From assembly GCA_964036155.1 (NCBI GenBank), contig OZ038423.1, positions 74,663,249 to 74,727,248 of the forward strand: a stretch of 64,000 nt of DNA. The letters run 5' to 3'. This DNA comes from Diploscapter coronatus (Eukaryota; Nematoda; Chromadorea; Rhabditida; Rhabditidae). How positions within the stretch are numbered: position 1 is the first letter of the stretch; the number at the start of each line of letters is the position of its first letter. Positions 24,583 to 36,186 of this stretch are shown one piece after another. The position numbers and the translations under genes were made by a program. The notes under the pieces were generated by a model. That model was not told the origin of the DNA and did not search any database. It saw only the letters and a list, made by a program, of their open reading frames with translations.

Positions 24583-27393
24583 ATGGGATCAGCCACGAAA
24601 ACGAAGAGTGGAAAGACGTTCAGAGCGCCGACGGATCAGGTCAGTTTTTCGAGTCATTGATCACAATCAATAAAGTAGCGGCACGGCATTTCTACAATAT
24701 TGGGCATATTACAAAACCACGACACGCTTTCTTTGCAAAATGACTTCTTTTCTCTAGAAAAGTGCCAAGGTTTTGTAGCATGAAAGAATCGTACCGTAAT
24801 TTTGTGACTGCCAACGTCGTACAAGAATACTGATTTTAAAAATAAATCCTTAGTGCTACATCGCTAGCTCTAATCTCATTTCTTGATATTTTTCCTAATC
24901 TCTTATCCGATGTAGAAATAATGAAATCAAACTTTCGTTTCAGGCTCGAAAATTGGAGAGGAAGAGGGAAAACAAGAAGAACAAGAAGGACAGACAGCAG
25001 ATTCGACAGGCCATCGCCAAGCACTACAACGTCGATGAGTGCACCACGAAAATGCTCCAGTTGGAGAGACAGGGTAAGTTTTCTGCAAATATTAGCCAAT
25101 AAAAGACAACCTGAAACGAGTTTCGATTTTTTAAACTTCTATTGTCAAGATTTTTAAACACATAGAAAATCTCACTTATAGCCTTACTCAGCTCTAAAGA
25201 AAGATATTTATAACTATTAAGTGAGGCTCAAAGTAGCCTGCAAGAATAAGAAACATTATAATTTCAGTCGTGGGTCTGGATCCGCCTCAATTCCACGTGG
25301 ACGTGCTGAAGAAGAAGCAGAAGACGTTGATGGAGATGGTAAATCGACGTCGCTCGGCTCTGCAGGCCAGCAAAGATGAGGACGATATCAGGAAGCTTAA
25401 CGACAAGCTGCAGAGATATCACAGCGACTGCAAGAAGCTGGCCCAATTGGCTGGTTCGTAAAACTTTCTTGTGAAGCTTTAATTTTGTATGTTTCAAAGC
25501 ATTCATAAGTTATGTTAGAAAATGTGACTATTGCTTTTTTTAGTTTTAAATGTGAAAGAGCATTTAACTTCAATCTTCTTGATCTTTTAGAAATTAGAAA
25601 AAAGGACTAAAATCAGACTGTTTAGAGCAAGAAAAACTCGCCCGTGAAGCGGATGTCGACACGATTCCCCTCCCGATGGGTCAGGTCGAAATGGGCGACA
25701 AACGGATGATGCAACTCATGGGGCCTGTTCCCATCGCGCCTGGAATGCAGCCTGTCAAGTGGGTTCAGAGAAATTACTTCATTCAAATTTCGAGTTTCTT
25801 CACAACAACATGCTCATAATCATAATAGATACTTGATATTTCACAAACAAAAAATGCGAGTTCCAGGAAAAAGGTGGACTTCAAGCTGCCCCGCCAACGC
25901 GGAAAGCTGAAGCCACCCGGTCCTCCTTGCGGTCCGCCGATCGAGCTGAGCGATTCCGAGGGCGAGGACGAACTCGAAAATCCTGACGACGACGATCTCG
26001 CTCCTGTTCCAAGTAAGAAAGTGTTTCAGAAATTTTGCCATTTCTTCAGCTTCAAGCCACAAATTTTTACCTTTCAAACATTCTGAAAATAATTTCATTA
26101 CAGTTCCCGATTTCGACGCGCCCTCTCAGTCTTCATCCGCTGAACGACTTTCATTCACTCCAATGCCTACTTCGATGAGAAGAGGTAAGATGATTTCTCT
26201 TGTGAGTAAAACTTTCGAAAGATGCCAAATCTCCAAAATTGATGAAAGCTTCTGAATTGGATAGAGGCAATTTCGTATAAAATTTGAAACTTTACGAGAG
26301 AAATTAAGTGCCCCCACCACCTCCTGGCTCTATGCCGCCTCCCATGCCGCTCAGATACAACCCCATGGGTCTTCCACCTGATATGCCGCCTGGGGTGAAC
26401 TTTTCATTATCTTTTATTCGAAATACAAGGTTTTTTATAAACCTTAGCTTTTTCGAAATTCGTGATTTTTACTCGTAAAATACGGATATTGAAATGGATT
26501 TTCTTGCAGGGCGGTTTCCACCCGATGCGTGGCGGTCCGATGATTTCCTCGGGCGCGGTGATCGCCTCTGCCCCAGTCATTCGTCGCCAGTTCGCAGATT
26601 CGGGCAGGGGCTCGGGCGGTGGAGCCCCCTCGTCTGGACCTGCTGTCGTCACCGCTGAACCTCAACTCAGAAATCTCCGACAGGAAACGGTCAAGGTAAA
26701 TTCGGAACTTTTCTTTCTTATGCTTGTGAATTTTTATGGCTAGTATAAACATAGACGGTTGAATTTTTTACCGATTTATTGAGAGAATGAAACTTTTACT
26801 ATGTGCATCTCTGATAATCGATTTGAAATCAGAGTTAAACAATTTATGCTAAAATTCTCATCGGTATCTGCGCTTCGTTTTTTTTTTCAAAGCTTGGATT
26901 AATCATTTTTGGCTGCGTAAACCTTCTTCTAAAATCAAGAAAAAGAAAAAATAGCATATGGAAGTAAATTTTACGCAACCCTTTCACACATTTTTCCTCC
27001 ATAAATTGCTCTTTTCACTCTTCTATCTTTCTATAAACAAAAACGCGGCATTGCATAATTACTCAGATTTGACAAGGAATCAGGGCTATACGCTATGATT
27101 TTCGTTGTGAATCGTTATGACTCGTTTTTAGAAATCATTCGATGATCAATTTCGAAAAATGCATAACTGCTGTAACAGAAATAATAGCATACAACTCTGA
27201 AGGGAACATATCATGAAATGCATATCTTTTTCAGTTGGTGCCAGCCGTTCTGAAACGCAAACCGCCAACTCAAACTGTCCGCAAACCGGCCGTTCCGATC
27301 CGCAAGCCTCAGGCCAACCAGGGCACTGATCAGGCCAAGTCCACTGACGACGCCTACAACGACTTCATGAAGGAAATCTCTGATTTGATGTGA
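24583..27393 (+). CDS. wbp-11: WW domain-binding protein 11 (WBP11) splicing factor
   Basis: WBP11 (also SIPP1/NpwBP) is a nuclear spliceosome-associated protein that binds WW domains through proline-rich motifs. The ATG at 24583 starts MGSATKTKSGKTFRAPTDQA. It is followed by the basic helix ARKLERKRENKKNKKDRQQI, typical of the WBP11/Wbp11 N-terminal domain (exons to about 25075). A coiled region follows (KKKQKTLMEMVNRRRSALQA, 25309-25368). Next are SIPLP-like DTIPLPMGQ, the PPGPPCGPP proline motif (25910-25940), an acidic stretch and PPPPPGSMPPPMP (26310-26350). The C-terminus TDDAYNDFMKEISDLM closely resembles the family's DDVYEAFMKEMEGLL ending. Stop TGA is at 27391-27393. Shorter than the vertebrate protein, mainly because the proline-rich section is reduced. 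Confidence 0.9.
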
Positions 27394-28009
27394 ATTATTG
27401 TCACATTCCTGCCAATGAAAGGTGTATTGGTGTTTCGTGTTTTCTCTGTGACGAATTCCAGAATTTGGTTTTCAAAATCCGAAAATTTTTAACCTTTTCT
27501 GTTAATATTTATTATCGTCTTGATTTTTCTACACTTGAAAAATAAATCACATTCGAAGAAAATATATATTCAATACTACGGTTTGTCGTCATCAGTGTTA
27601 TGCACTTGATTGCTCTCTCATAAAAATCTACCTTTCATGGGAAATAGAAGTGGGAGCTTCGAAAATTTGGACCATTTTTCTATCGAGTCAAAATTTCAAA
27701 ACATTATTTCTTTATCTTTTTCTTCACTTTCTGGCTTGCCAAGAACTTCATTCAGCGCCTGCTAACGCAGGCTCTTCGTTCGCCTCTTGTCTTCGCTATT
27801 CCTGAACGAAAATTAGAATTCAAAGATAGTTTATCGTTTGTACTGATGATTCGGAATTAAATTTGAAACCATTCTCTATAATTATCAGCCGCTTATCAGT
27901 TGTTATCAATGATAAACCCATTAAATCAGTTAAAATATTAAATATTCGTTATCAGTGTAAAATTCTGAGTCGAATGAGCTCCATATTTGCATGAAAATGA
28001 GGTTTCCAA

Positions 28010-28140
28010 AAGTCAATTTTATACTAAATTCGACCATTTTTGAAATCTCCATAGTCGATTTGTATAATTGGTATGAAAATTTTTAATAAAAATTGAAATA
28101 AAAAAATTATTACGTAATTATATAGTAGAGGTAATAATAA
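28010..28140. repeat. dispersed repeat, copy 1 (CCATAGTCGATTTGTATAAT)
   Basis: The core AATCTCCATAGTCGATTTGT followed by ATAATTGGTATGAAAAT recurs at 34695-34734. In both places TATATAGTAGAGGT follows within about 60 bases. Gaps between shared blocks differ, as in an old mobile element family. Confidence 0.65.
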
Positions 28141-28152
28141 TCGATACAGATG

Positions 28153-28252
28153 ACAATTACTAAATGGCGGAGTACTATAGTTAAAGATAGATGAGAGGAT
28201 GAAATTTGAAAGAAATATTGTGGAAAAGACACATTCCACCATTTAGTAATTG
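28153..28252. mobile_element. short inverted-repeat element (100 bp)
   Basis: Perfect 14-bp ends: CAATTACTAAATGG at 28153-28166 and its reverse complement at 28239-28252. The inside is AT-rich and non-coding. I see no target duplication, so it may be a degenerate miniature transposon or a hairpin. Confidence 0.5.
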
Positions 28253-28263
28253 CTTTACAGGAT

Positions 28264-30645
28264 CTAATAACCTGATCTGATAAAGATGCTATAATAATTC
28301 GCGAATTGATTGTATCCAATTATGAATTTCTCGTTATGCCGATTTGTCAGCATCCATTCTTTCCATTCTCTCCCATATTGTTGAATTTGAATTGATGATT
28401 TCGGTAGAGATTTAAGGGATTTTTTCAAATCGATTTGTCCAACAATTTCAAATGAGTATTCCAATTTACCGACGTGTCCCTTACGATTCTCATAGAAATG
28501 CTGAAATAACAAAAATTATAATTACTTAATTATCAGGATAATTTAAAATAGTTCCTCAAAAATACCTTTAGCACGATTTTCAGAAGGTTATTTGTCATGT
28601 TCATTCGTTCAATACGAAATTCTTCATATTTAATGTTGGCAAGAAATGCATTATCAAGTCCGAAGCATTTCATTTCACCACCTTCGATGGGTCTAACGAC
28701 CAAACTTTCAGCCTAAATGAACCAGATTGAAAAATCCCATGAATAGCATTTATTCTACACCTACGTTTATAACAGTTTCGTGTCTGAATAATTCATAGTT
28801 CGGCTCAATCCCAACATCGTTGGAATATAAAATTGACAAAGATTTAACGCCTAAAATCGTAATTTCATGATGTTTACTACCGAGTAAATATAATACCGTA
28901 TTTTCTCTAATAGAAGCTCCCCTTTGAAGGTCAACTTTGAGGGCCTAGAACTCAAATTCTGGTTAGAAATGCGTCATAAAGTGCATGGATGTTCGAGATA
29001 TGGGCTCGAAATTTGATAAAATGTATGTTTCGATACGAATTTGGAGTGATGAGTGATATGACCGATCAAATGCGAAAAAGCTAAGAAGGAGCTTCTATTA
29101 GAGGAAATACTGTATAATTGAAGTTAGCATAACTTTTGCACTAATTTTTACAAAGCGTTGAAAATAATGCATTTCTTCTCACCTTTAGAAAAGAATGGTG
29201 ACGCAAAGAATTCATTGATGTTGGCAGGATAAAACAGGATACCCATTGAAGTTTTATTCCTAATCAAATAGCCATGAGTGTCAAAAAAATCTCTCATTTG
29301 TATCCACGCCTCCTGAGTTACCCTTTCCTAAATAATCTGTATTTCGAATTAAAAGTCAATATAAGCACTTACCAATGTTAGTGAATCGACATAGCCATAC
29401 TCATAGTAAATATAGAAAAGCAGATCCTTGAGATAATCGAAAGCTTCAGTTCTCGTCCAAAATGCCTAAATTTATTTTTTCTGAAAATCACATATCTCTA
29501 GAATATAAAATTTATTACTTGTTCCATGTAAACACCCATGGGTAGTCCATTATTGAATGCATAATCTTGATTATCTTCGCGGGCTTCTTTAGCCCTATTT
29601 ATTCGTGTCTCAATTGCTAAAAAAGCAAATAAATTATTTGATCGAAATTTCACTGATTTTTTTTTCTAAATTCTACCTTCAAGGGATGATTTTAAAAATT
29701 CTCCAACTTTCATAGTGGGCCATTTTTGACGCACATTTCGAATCTGCTCCTCAGTTGGTGGTGGATGTCTATCACAATATAGAGCTCTAATTTTCATGTG
29801 CGGATGAAATCGATCTCCTAAACAATACTCGTTTCTCTGATGTCAGGTTTAAATTAAATAATCAAAAAGTATATCCGAAATACTCTCGTCTATCAAAAAG
29901 GCTTTTGCAGAGGAAGGGGTACTCGCGAAATAAACCACTGTGCTCTGCCATGCTTTGCGTCTCTGTACTATGTATTTCGTATTGTGCCTTTCGCGGATAC
30001 GCGCCCCGCCCCCCTCAGCAAAAATCTTTCTTCAAAAACAATAAAGAAAATGCGAGATACTTTTCTCATAACTCTATATAAAATAAAAAATCTAAGCTAA
30101 GATATAAATCACAAGAGAAACATCTTCTTTTGATAATATGTAGTGGCTGAATAAATTACTTCACTATTGGCAACATTATCTTACCTGCTTCATTTGTACC
30201 AGTAATCCAGATATCGGCAATGTCATTGAATTTCTGAAAGAAATATCTATTATTTTACGGGAAATAGATTGACCTCTTGAAAAGTCTTCGATTTTTATTT
30301 ATCACGATTATTGATTATTGAAACTAATAAACTGACTAATTTCCAAGGTTAAAAATGGAAATACCAATTGATGTTTTACTTTAGGCACATAGCGATCATC
30401 GAAATTAACGCATATCCTAACGATCCTGTTTTTGCAGGCCAATCGCTTTCCAGCTGGATTTCTCGTTTCATTCGCAACGCCATGCAGATATTTATTGACT
30501 CGTTGGATTTGGCCCAAATCTCCAATCGGCAGATGCGAGAAAATGATTTGGAGAACTTCAGGTGGCAAGTCTATCAACGTCTTCTGAAATACATAGACAA
30601 ATTATTGAATGTAAAATTTGTACAAACCTGAGGCAGGTGTAACAT
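28264..30645 (-). CDS. nematode F-box protein
   Basis: F-box proteins bring substrates to SCF ubiquitin ligases; nematodes have hundreds, many fast-evolving. The chosen start is ATG 30643-30645 in an 18-base exon (MLHLPQ) joined in phase 0 to the next exon. That exon encodes a canonical F-box: LIDLPPEVLQIIFSHLPIGD, then LGQIQRVNKYLH. About eight exons follow leftward. They read as a beta-rich C-terminal region with repeated aromatic/acidic motifs, as in the F-box-associated domains of worms, ending RSGY at stop 28264-28266. The middle exon boundaries are approximate. Introns hold a 217-bp transposon-like element and a GC-rich repeat. The substrate cannot be inferred. Confidence 0.75.
28896..29112. 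mobile_element. Tc1/mariner-like miniature inverted-repeat element
   Basis: Inverted ends of about 25 bases: GTATTTTCTCTAATAGAAGC on the left and, read from the other side, GTATTTCCTCTAATAGAAGC. They differ at one base here and are flanked by TA on both sides (28894-28895 and 29113-29114). The 217-bp inside has no open frame. TA duplication and CAGT-type ends point to Tc1/mariner mobilisation in trans. It lies in an F-box gene intron. Confidence 0.75.
29915..30050. repeat. dispersed GC-rich repeat, copy 2 (F-box gene intron)
   Basis: Shares the ACCACTGT(A/G)CTCTGC core and the CGCCCCGCC...CCTCAGC end with the block at 11588-11705. GGTACTCGCGAAA near its start and TTTCGCGGATAC further in form an imperfect inverted pair, suggesting a foldable element. 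No coding potential. Confidence 0.6.
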
Positions 30646-32031
30646 TTGAATGATTTAGCGAAATAATTTTTCGAAGAATAGTTTTAGTAAGCCTTAATGT
30701 GTTCTTCAATTTTGGAATATTTCGATCGAAAAATGTAACAAAATAAAGTCTTTCAGAATAAAACAATGCAGAAGAGATACTCCATCGATATTTTCAGAAG
30801 ATCGAATTTGTTTCTCTCGCCAGTACTTTCACACGTATAAATTGCCGTGCTCTCTATTGTATGGCGTCAGTCAGAACTTGGATTGAGAAAAGTTCTTATT
30901 AGAACAACGTCGAAGCGACAATAGTTGGAGAAGATTAGAAAATTTACTGTCCCACCAGAACGCAGAAGACTCGAATCAATTGTGAGATCAAAAGTGTAGA
31001 CAATTCGAGGGCAGATCAGTGGTCGTGAGGATAGAAAACTCTAGAAAGGGAGACTGGAAAGGTGTAGAGGGTTCGATAGCTGATGATTAATTGTAAGCCA
31101 ATGGCTGTAGAGGAGAAAATGAGAAGTACAACCACTGGGAGTAGGCAGAGAGGGAATGGCAACATGTGGGAGAGGTTAGAGACAAAGGGAAAATAGAAGA
31201 ATGAGCAGCCGAATTATTCGAGCGATAGTATCGATGGACGCAGAGCGAGTGTTCAAGCTGGTCACTGAGACGCATTCAACGGTTCGCTTCGCGACGGGAG
31301 GAGGCATCGTGCTGCATTTCAATGAAATGAAGAGTTCCGCATCTGTCCAACGGACTAGGTCTGTGAATTCTTACTTAAGCACCCGGTAAAGTGACCGACA
31401 GAATCGTTTCATCTACTTCTGTCGTGCTGGCTTAATGATCTTCCAAATCTGATCACCATAACACAAGTTTATGAAGTTCAGAACTTGAATTTTTCCCCAA
31501 TCTAGATCCCGTTCAATTCTACCTTATTCACTAGCTAGACAGACTATGATCATAAGTATGAAGACAATTTTAATCCAAAAGCGCTTTGAAAATTCCCACT
31601 AATTACCATACTTTTCGAAATAACTCACTTTAGAGTGAATATTTTCGAGGGGTGTGTTAAAATGTCGATCAATTTTCGATATGCCATCATTTATTGTTTT
31701 TCTTAAATTTATTCGACCACATTTAAAACAATTTAATTTTCTGGTAATGGCGTTATCGTAAATAATGGAGAGTAAATGACAGGATCAGGGCTGTCTGAAG
31801 TTCGAAAAATCGAACTTGAACTGAACTAAACTTCCAGACAGTTCGAAGTTCAGTTCAGTTCGTACAACCCTGATTAAAAGGAATATTTATTTGAATTTCA
31901 ATTTTCCCTCATCATTTTTGAATGTTTTCGAGAGTTATCTGTATCATGTGCATTGAAGTTAAATTATTACTTCACATTTATTGAATAAAATTTCAATATG
32001 AAATCTGAGATTATTATAATCAAGCTTTATT
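30646..32031. other. intergenic region upstream of the F-box gene
   Basis: Holds the F-box gene promoter on the left, a purine-rich stretch at 30990-31200, and the small inverted-repeat element at 31784-31874. A 62-codon open frame (31201-31389) lacks splice context or recognisable motifs. The right end (from about 31930) matches the 3' flank of the Hsp70-kelch gene. Confidence 0.5.
31784..31874. mobile_element. short hairpin element with ATCAGGG ends
   Basis: Ends ATCAGGGCTGT (31784-31794) and ACAACCCTGAT (31864-31874) are inverted with one mismatch. The inside is built of GTTCGAA/GTTCAGTT motifs that can pair. A similar CTGTCTGAAATTCGAAAAAT stretch occurs near 39422. Probably a miniature element. 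Confidence 0.55.
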
Positions 32032-33733
32032 TTATGTTAATTTTCTGATTTCTCTCCATTTATTCATTTGTGGATCGTATTCTTCGATTGAATCACAAAA
32101 TTTTTTAATATGATCCTTTTGATATCTAAATTAACAAATATTTCGCATAAAGATATGCAAAATCTCAGCTCACCCTCCGATTGCATACAATTTCCCGTTA
32201 GCGACAATGAGCGAATGAAAATGCCTTGCATAATTCATATCAGCGATGTTAGAAACTCGACTGCCAACTGGAGCTGAGGGATCAAAACACAGACAGGATT
32301 TGAATACTTGACTACTGAATATATAGATACATTATTTATCATACAAAATTAACGACTTCCATCCTCCAGTTATGTAGATTTTTCCATTTAGCGATGCAAC
32401 TTCGAAATGATATCGTTTTTCTGGAATCTCTCCGATTTCAAGCCATTCCCGTTCATCGTCTGATAATCGATATATCTTTTGACTAGTATATCCATCAATA
32501 ACTGAATATCCATAATTACAATAATGCATATGCTATAATGTGACCGTATAAACTTTCATTGCATGATATTGTTTGAGCATAACGAATTGGAAGAGGAAAA
32601 GCAGGCCCTGTTTGCCATTTTCCATCTATTAAAGCCTGAATTAATTATTATATCGACTTTTAATCGATCTTCTTACATCAACCCGATTCGTATCTTTCTT
32701 TGTTTCAGAATCTTTTCCACCCAAATAATACAATTTGTCTTTGAAATAAGCCACAGATGCCCATTTACGCCATTCAGGAGGATCTGGACCTGTAAAATTC
32801 TTTGAATCGATAATTGGTGGATTTGTTGATAAGACCCTCTGAAATTTTTGTAGTATTATCCAAGTCAAATATTTCAAATGCTAAGCTGTCAATTCCAAAA
32901 ATCTAAAGTCAAGAAATTATTTTAAATAACGAGCATAAGAATTTACTTTATTCTGTGTAGTTGCTTCTTCATATGGGAAATAAAACATTTTGAATTTTGC
33001 AACCTCTTCTACTGAGGAGGTAGATGAATTGAACAGGCCTATTTTTCCTTCAGTTTTGCTATTATTTGAATATATATCTAAATTATAATACATTATTAAA
33101 TTTTGCATTCCGTTAAATTTATTCTTATTTCTTACAGTAAAACAAAACTTTATGCGAATTATTGAATGAGTTGTCTCCACCACTCTGCAAATTATTGACT
33201 AACTAATTAATTATATTATTGATCAATCGGGTTTCACTTTTTTCTAAAATTACTACTTGCACTTTAGTAATGAATTATGTTTAAAATGCAAAATAAGCGA
33301 TATTTTGGATCACTCGTATCAAATCCCCCAACGGTTTATGATGGATTGAAGTCGGCCCCTGTATTAGGCACCGAATTTTAAAGTTAGAGACTGTAGGCAA
33401 AGGGGAGAAATAAGAAAAATAGCCGGTGCCTAATACAGGGGGTCCTTTTTCTATGAGCCGTAAAATCTGCTCATGATCATATTTTAACTGTTTTTCCCTG
33501 ATAAAATATACTTTCCTTACTTGTTTGAATAACTTCACTTGATTTTGCGGTAATTCTGAATTCACCGCATGCTCATCGGCCAAACCTATTTGTAAAAAGA
33601 ATAGTAACTATTTTAATTTTATATAATATAAATAAATACCTTGAGCAGTGCCAGGAATTTTCTTAGCTTTCACCTGATAGATATATTCAATTGATATCCA
33701 AAGAAAGACAACAATTTTAGGAAATAGTAGCAT
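32032..33733 (-). CDS. kelch-repeat protein with probable signal peptide
   Basis: The ATG at 33731-33733 starts a hydrophobic N-terminus (MLLFPKIVVFLWISIEYIYQ) that looks like a signal peptide or anchor. It lies four bases after an acceptor-like TTTAG. A short linker exon (LADEHAVNSELPQNQVKLFKQ at about 33520-33583) follows. Kelch blades come next: [25 protein letters not shown] and GKLYAIGGY, each with the Gly-Gly pair. Stop is at 32032-32034. The exon order, phases and the last 600 bases match the kelch part of the gene at 36187-39052. One exon has an extra T near 32793. It shifts the frame unless a 46-base GT...AG segment (32790-32835) is spliced out, so this copy is either re-spliced or a pseudogene. 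Partners are unknown. Confidence 0.65.
33356..33441. mobile_element. perfect 18-bp inverted-repeat element in a kelch gene intron
   Basis: CCCCTGTATTAGGCACCG (33356-33373) is repeated exactly in inverted form at 33424-33441. Only about 50 bases lie between. The perfect arms suggest recent insertion or a functional hairpin. I see no target duplication. Confidence 0.6.
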
Positions 33734-36186
33734 TCTCCTAAACTTTAGCAATATTTTAGTTTGAGAAAATAAAACAATTCTTAAAATATCATATTATAAA
33801 TTTTATTTCATGAGTGTAGAGTCTATTCACTCACAGATGTAGTGCAATTATGGTCGTAGTATGTGAAAAGTTTTATCAAAATTTAGAAATATTAGCTAAA
33901 ATAGAAAAAAATCGCAATATTTATTAGAAATATAAACACAATAACAAAAAAATTGCACCTTAGTCAACTGAAATAAACTCTGGTACAAAAAGTGATTACC
34001 TTAATCGTGTGTATTGTGTAATGAGTGGTCTTCCGGAAAACTGATGTAATAGTGTTATTCAATATGGTCAATAATTCTATAAATATTAGAAGTTACGAAG
34101 TTCATGTCTTCAACTCGAAACTGCTATTTTATAGGATTCGTAATTTTTTGCATCAGAGTTTATATACTAATAATATGGATAATTACCTCTTCTATATAAA
34201 TAATATGAATGAGAGTCACATTACTAATGGTTAGGTTAGTTTTAAAGTGTATCGATTTCCAAATCAGATAACAATCTTTATATGGGAATAAAATATATGA
34301 CTAAGATTTCAAAACAGACATGCTAGTGCATTATAAACATATTTATTGAATATATTCAATAACTTATAATAGCAGTCTTTGCTATAAACTTAATTAATCC
34401 ATCAGATTTTGAGAAAAATATTTCCATGACTTTGTCTTCACATCGGGGATATCACTTGCGGTCTCTAGTTATATGGAGTGAATTTTAAAATTTACATTTT
34501 CCTGTTTATGTCTGTTCGGAAGCGTTTTTGAGGAAAATATTCAACTACATTTTTAATATTTTCGAGTAGAGATAAATGAAAATGAATGATCTGCCCATTT
34601 ACAATATTAAATAGAAATATTAGCGGGCATAAATACCTAACATAGTGCTAATTTCGACTATTTTTAAGTCAAAATTTTCTGAAACAATTTTCTAAAATCT
34701 CCATAGTCGATTTGTATAATTGGTATGAAAATTGAAGTTAAAAAAGGGTGACTGCATTTATATATAGTAGAGGTGATTTGGGTGTATGCCATTACGCACA
34801 AAAATTTGTTGTGCGCAATGACCGCTCCCCTCAGAATGACTTTTGAAATTTGACCCCCGAACCCGAACCTGAAAATGTTGGAAAAAGCCCGGAGCTGTGA
34901 TTCTCAAGTCGAATATAGATAGAAAACATTCAAATACCCCTTCAAAAAGAATTTTAAATCTCTGGTCCGACCTCGTTAAGATCGTCGAATATTACAGAGG
35001 CTTTAAAATGAATTTACTTCAATTGTATTTTTTAATTTAATTCTAGAATATCCAGTAGTGCGAAAATTACTATTTTGCCGATCAGCACTAGTTTATTTGC
35101 ACTGCTAATATTTCTGATCTTACCCATCAATTTCATAGCTTTTATTGGTATCATAATTTAAAATGATTCATTTTCCAAATATTCTAACCTGAGATGGGGA
35201 GGTTGGTTAATTTCGAAGATAAATTTAGCTTTTACTACTTTACTACCGTCTATATATAATTTTTATCCCTGAAAAGCGAGTGAAATACTTTGCTTTCAGT
35301 TGAGTGCAGTCAAGAACGCGACAAAGAATGGAATGGAATACGACTCCTCTTCTGCTTCAGCCATTTGATAACGATAAAACAATGCACTGATATTCTCAAT
35401 AAGAGTTTCATTGACTTTATATTGTGGCACCATATAATGTCAGACAAAAATATATAGAAAATTGTTGAAGATCGATTTGTCAGAAAAGAAGAAATGGTGT
35501 GATAGTAGAAATCTAACTATGAGATACATGTGTGTTGAGCTAATCATAATTGAAAATGAAAATGAGACAGACTACAAATTGTGGATTTTATGATGAGAAT
35601 TCTTACGAACCTTGGATCTTACTTTATAGGGCTTAGTTCATAGTTCGCGGGCTTTTTTGGAAAATAGTATGACTCAGACACAAAAACCCGCGAACCACGT
35701 CCTTCGATCCGCTGTGAGGAAGAACATTTGTTGCACTCTCTAGATTTCTAATTTTCGATTTTCCACTTGAAATAATGCGTTGATTTCTCTACATTGAAAA
35801 TTCATATGATTCAGTTGGTTCTAAGTAATCAAGTTTCAGCAAGAGTTCTATTTCATCAGTTGTACTTGATGAAGAAAGTTATGTCAACTACATTAGTCAT
35901 TCACAATAGTCCTTACAAATTGAAAACATTTCTCTCAATAACTAGAAAAGTGACAACTAATTGAGATGCAATAATCTAAGCTATGACAGGACGAGTTCCT
36001 AATAAGTATATTTCGTTATTCTCATCGAAAACTATTTCAAAGAATACTCATTTCAGTTGTAATTTTCATCGTCTTTATTGGATGTCTTCGAGAGTTGTCT
36101 GTATCATGTGCATTGAAATTAAATTATTACTTCACATTTATTGAATAAAATTTCAATATGAAATCTAAGATTATTATAATCAAGCT
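33734..36186. other. intergenic region between the two kelch-bearing genes
   Basis: No exon-like frame is visible. It contains the second copy of the repeat of 28010-28140 (34645-34785) and a hairpin CATTACGCACAA...TTGTGCGCAATG at 34791-34822. A second inverted pair (TTCGCGGG...CCCGCGAA) lies near 35650-35700. The right end from about 36083 is the duplicated 3' flank shared with 31930-32036. Confidence 0.55.
34645..34785. repeat. dispersed repeat, copy 2 (CCATAGTCGATTTGTATAAT)
   Basis: Matches the core of the repeat at 28010-28140, including the downstream TATATAGTAGAGGT. Same orientation, with a differing internal spacer. Confidence 0.6.

Larger units (their letters stand above)
27394..28263. 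other. intergenic region between convergent wbp-11 and the F-box gene
   Basis: Contains an AATAAA at 27541-27546, about 150 bases after the wbp-11 stop, suited as its polyadenylation signal. The right half has the repeat copy at about 28010-28140 and the inverted repeat at 28153-28252. No exon is seen. Confidence 0.55.

Noticed and set aside
30308..30577. Reading the F-box gene from a start at 30577
   Set aside because: That position is TTG, not ATG. An 18-base exon with ATG at 30643-30645 joins in phase and gives a sensible N-terminus.
31201..31389. Small open frame with an ATG, between the F-box and kelch genes
   Set aside because: Short, no homology I recognise, and no splice context. 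Length is within chance for this region.
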